From: Sphingomonas sp. Leaf242
Lineage (GTDB): Bacteria > Pseudomonadota > Alphaproteobacteria > Sphingomonadales > Sphingomonadaceae
Direction: 5' to 3'
Length of the DNA stretch: 64,000 nt
Assembly: GCF_001422045.1 (NCBI RefSeq)
Contig: NZ_LMLW01000008.1
Span: 438,501-502,500 of the forward strand
Positions within the stretch are counted from its first letter, which is position 1. Every line of letters starts with the position of its first letter. The translations under genes were made by a program, and so were the position numbers. The notes beneath the pieces are model-generated. The model was not told the DNA's origin. It saw only the letters and a list, made by a program, of their open reading frames with translations, and made no database searches. Shown in pieces: positions 60,880 through 64,000 of this stretch.

Positions 60880-61086
60880 GAGGCAAGCTCATTCACGGAT
60901 TGTGATCGTGGTCTGGGGAGAAGCGACTGGCCAGATCGCTGTCTCCATTTCCGTTCGTGCTCGGCGAGGTTGAAGCGCCTTAGCCTGCAACACACCCTTC
61001 GACTTCGCTCACGGCGAACGGAAGGAGGACGGCGAAACGGAAAGAAGGGGTCAGGGTAGACGCTGACCTGGAACGCCCGCTGGATC

Positions 61087-61746
61087 TCAGCGGTAGAAGA
61101 CGTGGTTGCCGATCGAGGCGACCTTGACCGCGCGGACCGACGGGCGACGATCGGGCGTGTTGAAATACAGCGCCTTGTCGGCGGGGCTGTTCCACGCGCT
61201 GGCGAGCGCGACCTTGGCGACCGCGATCGCGGTACGATAGGCGGTGCCGGCGTTGATGGACGGGATTTCGCCGCCACGAACGAAGCTGAACTGGCCGCGC
61301 TGCTTGACGACGCCGCAGACGTCGGCGGGAAAACGACCCGACTTGGCGCGATTGATGATGACTTCGGCGACCGCGAGCTGGCCGGTCAGCGGCTCGCCCT
61401 TCGACTCGAAATAGATCGCACCGGCAAGGCACTGGAGCGCGTCGCTGGCGGCGGCGCTATCCTGGGCGGCAACGGCCTGGGCGAGGGTATCGAATTCTTC
61501 GGCTTCGGACTTCGCCGTGTCCACGGCAGGTTCAACGCTGTTCTGCTCAACGGGTGCAACAGGCGTTGCGGCTGGAGCGATCTGCGGAACATTCTGCGGG
61601 GAGAGGACGTTTAGATTTGCGAGAGCGGTGAGGTTGACCGCTGGACGGTCGATGCCAGTAGCATGACCTGGTGCGCTGTTGCCAAGCAGGCCCGCAAGAG
61701 AAAATGTCATGACTGCGATCGTTGCAGCCCGCTGAAGAATCGTCAT
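61087..61746 (-). CDS. SleB-like cell wall hydrolase (Hydrolase_2)
   Basis: 219 residues with signal peptide (about 1-29). A disordered region (about 35-95) is followed by a hydrolase domain from about residue 105: CLAGAIYFESKGEPLTGQLA (catalytic glutamate), VAEVIINRAKSGRFPADVCG, VVKQRGQFSFVRGGEIPSI and KALYFNTPDRRPS. Family members are lytic enzymes of peptidoglycan, first described in spore germination but widespread in alphaproteobacteria. The 216 bp before mmcB's promoter and its own 3' end contain no further gene. Confidence 0.92.
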   Translation of the reverse strand: MTILQRAATIAVMTFSLAGLLGNSAPGHATGIDRPAVNLTALANLNVLSPQNVPQIAPAATPVAPVEQNSVEPAVDTAKSEAEEFDTLAQAVAAQDSAAASDALQCLAGAIYFESKGEPLTGQLAVAEVIINRAKSGRFPADVCGVVKQRGQFSFVRGGEIPSINAGTAYRTAIAVAKVALASAWNSPADKALYFNTPDRRPSVRAVKVASIGNHVFYR

Positions 61747-61899
61747 TCAAACTTGTTCAGATGCGGTTGGACCACGGAACCAATCGTACGAGCCGATCGT
61801 CCGGGCATCCCCCCGACTGCGTAACCGATCCGGATCGCACCCGTCCCAGCACAACGCCAATCAATGTTGCAATCCCCCTCTATTGGGGGGGCTTTCGAG

Positions 61900-62226
61900 T
61901 CAATCGTCGAGGATCGTTTCAGCGGCGAAGCGTTCCGCCGCTGCGATGTCCACCTCGATTACCCATAGATCCGGGTCGCTTGCGCGCCTGCGTTGCCAAT
62001 AGCCGTCAAGGTTTTCGGCCGGAGTCGAGTCGATCAGCGCGGTCCGTCCGTCGGGGCCGATGCCGCGTTCCAGCAGGCGGGGCGGGACGCCCTTGTCGAT
62101 CGCGATGACCAGGATCGCGCCGCCTTGCGGGTCGCCTTTCGCCATCACCGCGCCAAAGCCGCCGGCATCGTTGACGCGCCGCAGCAGGGCGCTGACGAGC
62201 ATTCCGCTGGGGAGACGGCCACTCAT
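61900..62226 (-). CDS. DUF1491 family protein
   Basis: A 108-residue protein: LPSGMLVSALLRRVNDAGGF, GAVMAKGDPQGGAILVIAID, DGYWQRRRASDPDLWVIEVD, AAERFAAETILDD. This is the DUF1491 pattern, which is restricted mainly to alphaproteobacteria and has no known role. Its ATG overlaps the thioesterase stop by four bases. Confidence 0.88.
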   Translation of the reverse strand: MSGRLPSGMLVSALLRRVNDAGGFGAVMAKGDPQGGAILVIAIDKGVPPRLLERGIGPDGRTALIDSTPAENLDGYWQRRRASDPDLWVIEVDIAAAERFAAETILDD

Positions 62227-62690
62227 GCTGCGCTGCGGTATCCGGGGAGGCCAGCGAGCGCGATGCGCGAGCGCATGAAGGTGCCTGTGCCTCTCGCCGC
62301 TTCTTCGCCGTCCGCATCGATCAGCCGCGCGTCCGCGACGAACACGCGTCGCTTGCCGCTGATCCAGCGTCCCTCGGCGATCACCGGGCCGACCTTCAGC
62401 GGACGCGTGAGGAGCAGGTTGAATGCGGTGGTGAGCAGGAAACGGTCCGTGACCAGGCTGTTGCAGGCGTAGAACGCGGCGTCGTCGAGCATCTTGAAAT
62501 AGCTGGTGCCGTGGGCGGCGCCGCCGGCGTGGTAATGGCGCGCGTCGATCGTGAAATGGATGCGTGCGACGCCGGCTTCGGGGATTTCCAGCGAGGAGTC
62601 GAAGAAGCGGTTGATCGGCGCTTGGGCGTAGAGCGATTCCAGCGCGCGGAAATGCGCGTCTGCGCCTGCTGTGTTCGGGGTATCAGACAT
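62223..62690 (-). CDS. PaaI-like hotdog-fold thioesterase
   Basis: 155 residues from ATG 62690. Hotdog strands and helix are in DSSLEIPEAGVARIHFTIDA, YHAGGAAHGTSYFKMLDDAA (central helix with the G-x-H-G/H turn), TDRFLLTTAFNLLLTRPLKV and AEGRWISGKRRVFVADARLI. It probably cleaves an acyl-CoA; the substrate is unknown. It forms a two-gene unit with the DUF1491 gene. Confidence 0.9.
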   Translation of the reverse strand: MSDTPNTAGADAHFRALESLYAQAPINRFFDSSLEIPEAGVARIHFTIDARHYHAGGAAHGTSYFKMLDDAAFYACNSLVTDRFLLTTAFNLLLTRPLKVGPVIAEGRWISGKRRVFVADARLIDADGEEAARGTGTFMRSRIALAGLPGYRSAA

Positions 62691-62716
62691 GCAAACGCCG
62701 CCAGACCAAGCCCGCT

Positions 62717-62801
62717 CCGTCATCCTGACGAAAGTCAGGATCCAGAGTAACCGATGGAAGCCCTTCGTGGCTCTGGATCCTGACTTTCGTCAGGATGACC
62801 G
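62717..62801. repeat. Palindromic intergenic repeat, TCCTGACTTTCGTCAGGA type, copy 6
   Basis: Arms CCGTCATCCTGACGAAAGTC, AGGATCCAGAG and CTCTGGATCCTGACTTTCGT, CAGGATGACCGG around a 28-bp core. It lies between ptsN and the thioesterase, both leftward. Confidence 0.92.
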
Positions 62802-62827
62802 GGGCGGGCACGGACGCGGGGCGGGGA

Positions 62828-63295
62828 TCACGCGGCATCGCGGACCTCGTCGGCGGTGAACAGCGCGTAGACCGCGTCGGGCGAGCCGCCACCGCGCAGT
62901 TTCTCGAGGAACGCCTTGTCGCGCAACCGCCGCGAGACGCGGGCGAGCGCCTTCAAATGGACCGCGCCGGCGTCGGTAGGGGACAGCAGCATGAAGACCA
63001 GATCGACGGGGAGATCGTCGACCGCCTGGAAATCGACCGGTTGCGCGAGCCGGGCGAAGACACCGGTGACCTGCGCAAGGCCTTCGAGCTTGGCATGCGG
63101 GATCGCGACGCCGCCGCCGAACCCGGTCGAGCCAAGCTTCTCGCGCGCCGCCAGCCGGTCCGCGATCAGCTTGGGGTCGGCATCGAGTATTTCCGACGCG
63201 GTCGTGGCGAGATGCTGGAACACCGCCTTCTTGTTGGTGGCGATGACGCCCGTCTGCACTGCGTCGGGACGCAGCAAATCGCTGAAATCGGTCAT
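62828..63295 (-). CDS. ptsN: PTS IIA-like nitrogen regulatory protein
   Basis: A 155-residue EIIA-Ntr: FSDLLRPDAVQTGVIATNKK, the phospho-histidine in FGGGVAIPHAKLEGLAQVTG, and FARLAQPVDFQAVDDLPVDL, VFMLLSPTDAGAVHLKALAR. It is the terminal acceptor of the nitrogen PTS and regulates potassium and carbon/nitrogen balance. ATG 63295 is preferred to an upstream TTG. It lies behind hpf, the usual hpf-ptsN order that follows rpoN in proteobacteria; rpoN would be beyond the window edge. Confidence 0.97.
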   Translation of the reverse strand: MTDFSDLLRPDAVQTGVIATNKKAVFQHLATTASEILDADPKLIADRLAAREKLGSTGFGGGVAIPHAKLEGLAQVTGVFARLAQPVDFQAVDDLPVDLVFMLLSPTDAGAVHLKALARVSRRLRDKAFLEKLRGGGSPDAVYALFTADEVRDAA

Positions 63296-63354
63296 GGTGT
63301 TCAATGTCTCAAGCGCCCCCGCGCGCGTCCGCCTTAGCGGGTTGCGCGGAGGCG

Positions 63355-63385
63355 TAAAGGCGCGGCCTTGAGACCCGCGCCTTTA
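63355..63385 (-). terminator. Hairpin between hpf and ptsN
   Basis: Perfect 11-bp stem TAAAGGCGCGG / CCGCGCCTTTA with a 9-base loop, 11 bp after the hpf stop codon. It is followed by TTTAC only, so termination would be partial, lowering ptsN relative to hpf. Confidence 0.55.
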
Positions 63386-63396
63386 TGGACCCTTCT

Positions 63397-63996
63397 TTAC
63401 TGGGGGGGGGAGGCCGCCGCGCGCTGTGGCTCGACCCAACCGATCGTGCCGTCGCCGCGCTTGTACACCATGTTGTGCGCGCCGGTTCCCGCATTCATGA
63501 AGAGCAACGCCGCGGTGTTGCGCAGATCGAGCATCATCACCGCGTCGGACACGCTGGCCTCGGGGATGTCGACGCGAGTCTCGGCGATGATCAGCGGTGC
63601 ATCCGCGACATCGTCTTCCTCGATGCTTTCCTGGAACAACGTGTAGCCGGCATTGTCGTAGCCGTTGCTCTCGGCGATCGCGACCGCTTCGCCGGCGTGG
63701 CGATCCTTCAGGCGGCGCATGTAACGGCGGAGCTGAGTCTCGATCTTGGCGGCGGCACCATCAAAGGCGGCGCGCGCGTCATAAGCGTCGCCGTGACCCT
63801 TGATCACGAGGCCCTTCATTACATGCGCAACGATGTCGCATTTGAAGCCGGCGTCGTGCGGGCCCTTGCCGAACGTGACCTCGGCCGAGATGGCGCGCGA
63901 GAAATACTTGTCGGCGATACCCTGGAGTCGGTCTTCCACGTGGCTGTTGAGTGCTTCGCCAGTGTCAACCTGATGACCAGAAATCCGGATATCCAT
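63397..63996 (-). CDS. hpf: Long-form ribosome hibernation promoting factor
   Basis: A 199-residue protein: MDIRISGHQVDTGEALNSHV, EDRLQGIADKYFSRAISAEV, RAAFDGAAAKIETQLRRYMR form the S30AE domain (about 1-105). The C-terminal dimerisation domain (about 135-190) is LIIAETRVDIPEASVSDAVM and FMNAGTGAHNMVYKRGDGTI, GWVEP. Long HPF dimerises 70S ribosomes into 100S in stationary phase. The last codons before the stop sit on a run of nine G (63402-63410 on the plus strand). Confidence 0.96.
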   Translation of the reverse strand: MDIRISGHQVDTGEALNSHVEDRLQGIADKYFSRAISAEVTFGKGPHDAGFKCDIVAHVMKGLVIKGHGDAYDARAAFDGAAAKIETQLRRYMRRLKDRHAGEAVAIAESNGYDNAGYTLFQESIEEDDVADAPLIIAETRVDIPEASVSDAVMMLDLRNTAALLFMNAGTGAHNMVYKRGDGTIGWVEPQRAAASPPQ

Positions 63997-64000
63997 TATC

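Overview
The window is a GC-rich (about two-thirds G+C) chromosomal segment of an alphaproteobacterium. Gene content and neighbourhoods point to Sphingomonadales, most likely Sphingomonas or a close relative: metX-metW next to hisC-tyrA, ftsE-ftsX-ydcF-plsC, hpf-ptsN, COQ9, MmcB, DUF1674, DUF4169, DUF1491, GGAAC/CGTT stress promoters and many short palindromic intergenic repeats. It is mostly core genome with a few accessory patches. There is no rRNA, CRISPR array, integrase or intact insertion sequence. The one RNA gene I can support is a tRNA-Leu(GAG).

Layout. 1-8960: rpe (cut by the window edge), rsmB, an SdhAF4-like protein, an AsmA protein, gpsA-tsaD, and divergently hemC-hemD, where hemD runs in frame into a mitofilin/Mic60-like membrane domain. 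8961-11123: a lower-GC patch with small broken reading frames, a damaged N-acetylmuramidase gene and a secreted protein. 11124-18170: MFS transporter and monooxygenase, lipid-type methyltransferase, phospholipase-D-like enzyme, rpoZ, prs, gltX. 18171-25765: a tonB gene broken by an amber codon, then the riboflavin operon ribD-ribE-ribBX-ribH with trailing small genes, and a DUF1206 membrane protein behind a textbook EcfG stress promoter. 25766-33660: old yellow enzyme, EamA exporter, COQ9, feoAB behind a Fur-like palindrome, ssb, and a stress-type histidine kinase with a convergent single-domain response regulator.

33660-42325: metX-GNAT-metW, hisC-tyrA, plsC-ydcF-ftsX-ftsE, a zinc-ribbon membrane protein, and the tRNA. 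42420-51554: the most unusual region. It is an 8-kb leftward operon of four exported DUF11-type proteins plus a small cytosolic-looking one, ending in a 1671-residue outer-membrane barrel protein. A MarR-like regulator lies upstream across an AT-rich gap. 51555-57823: an AT-rich spacer, a three-gene type III polyketide operon (PKS, methyltransferase, FAD oxidoreductase), msrB and a class A penicillin-binding protein. 57799-64000: YgjP-like metallopeptidase, YcgN, SCO1, ankyrin protein, SOS-controlled mmcB, SleB hydrolase, DUF1491, thioesterase, ptsN and hpf.

Cross-cutting signals. At least six sequence families of interspersed palindromes occur in 14 places. One family (core TCCTGACTTTCGTCAGGA) has six copies. 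Two larger composite copies, each starting exactly at the stop codon of a gene (the methyltransferase and prs), face each other across the phospholipase-rpoZ segment. Stress wiring is visible: two GGAAC/GTT promoters, one LexA box (GTTC-N7-GTTC) at mmcB and one perfect 13-bp palindrome at feoA. The best candidate for an undescribed system is the DUF11/outer-membrane-barrel operon. Three of its exported proteins share the same short module just after the signal peptide.
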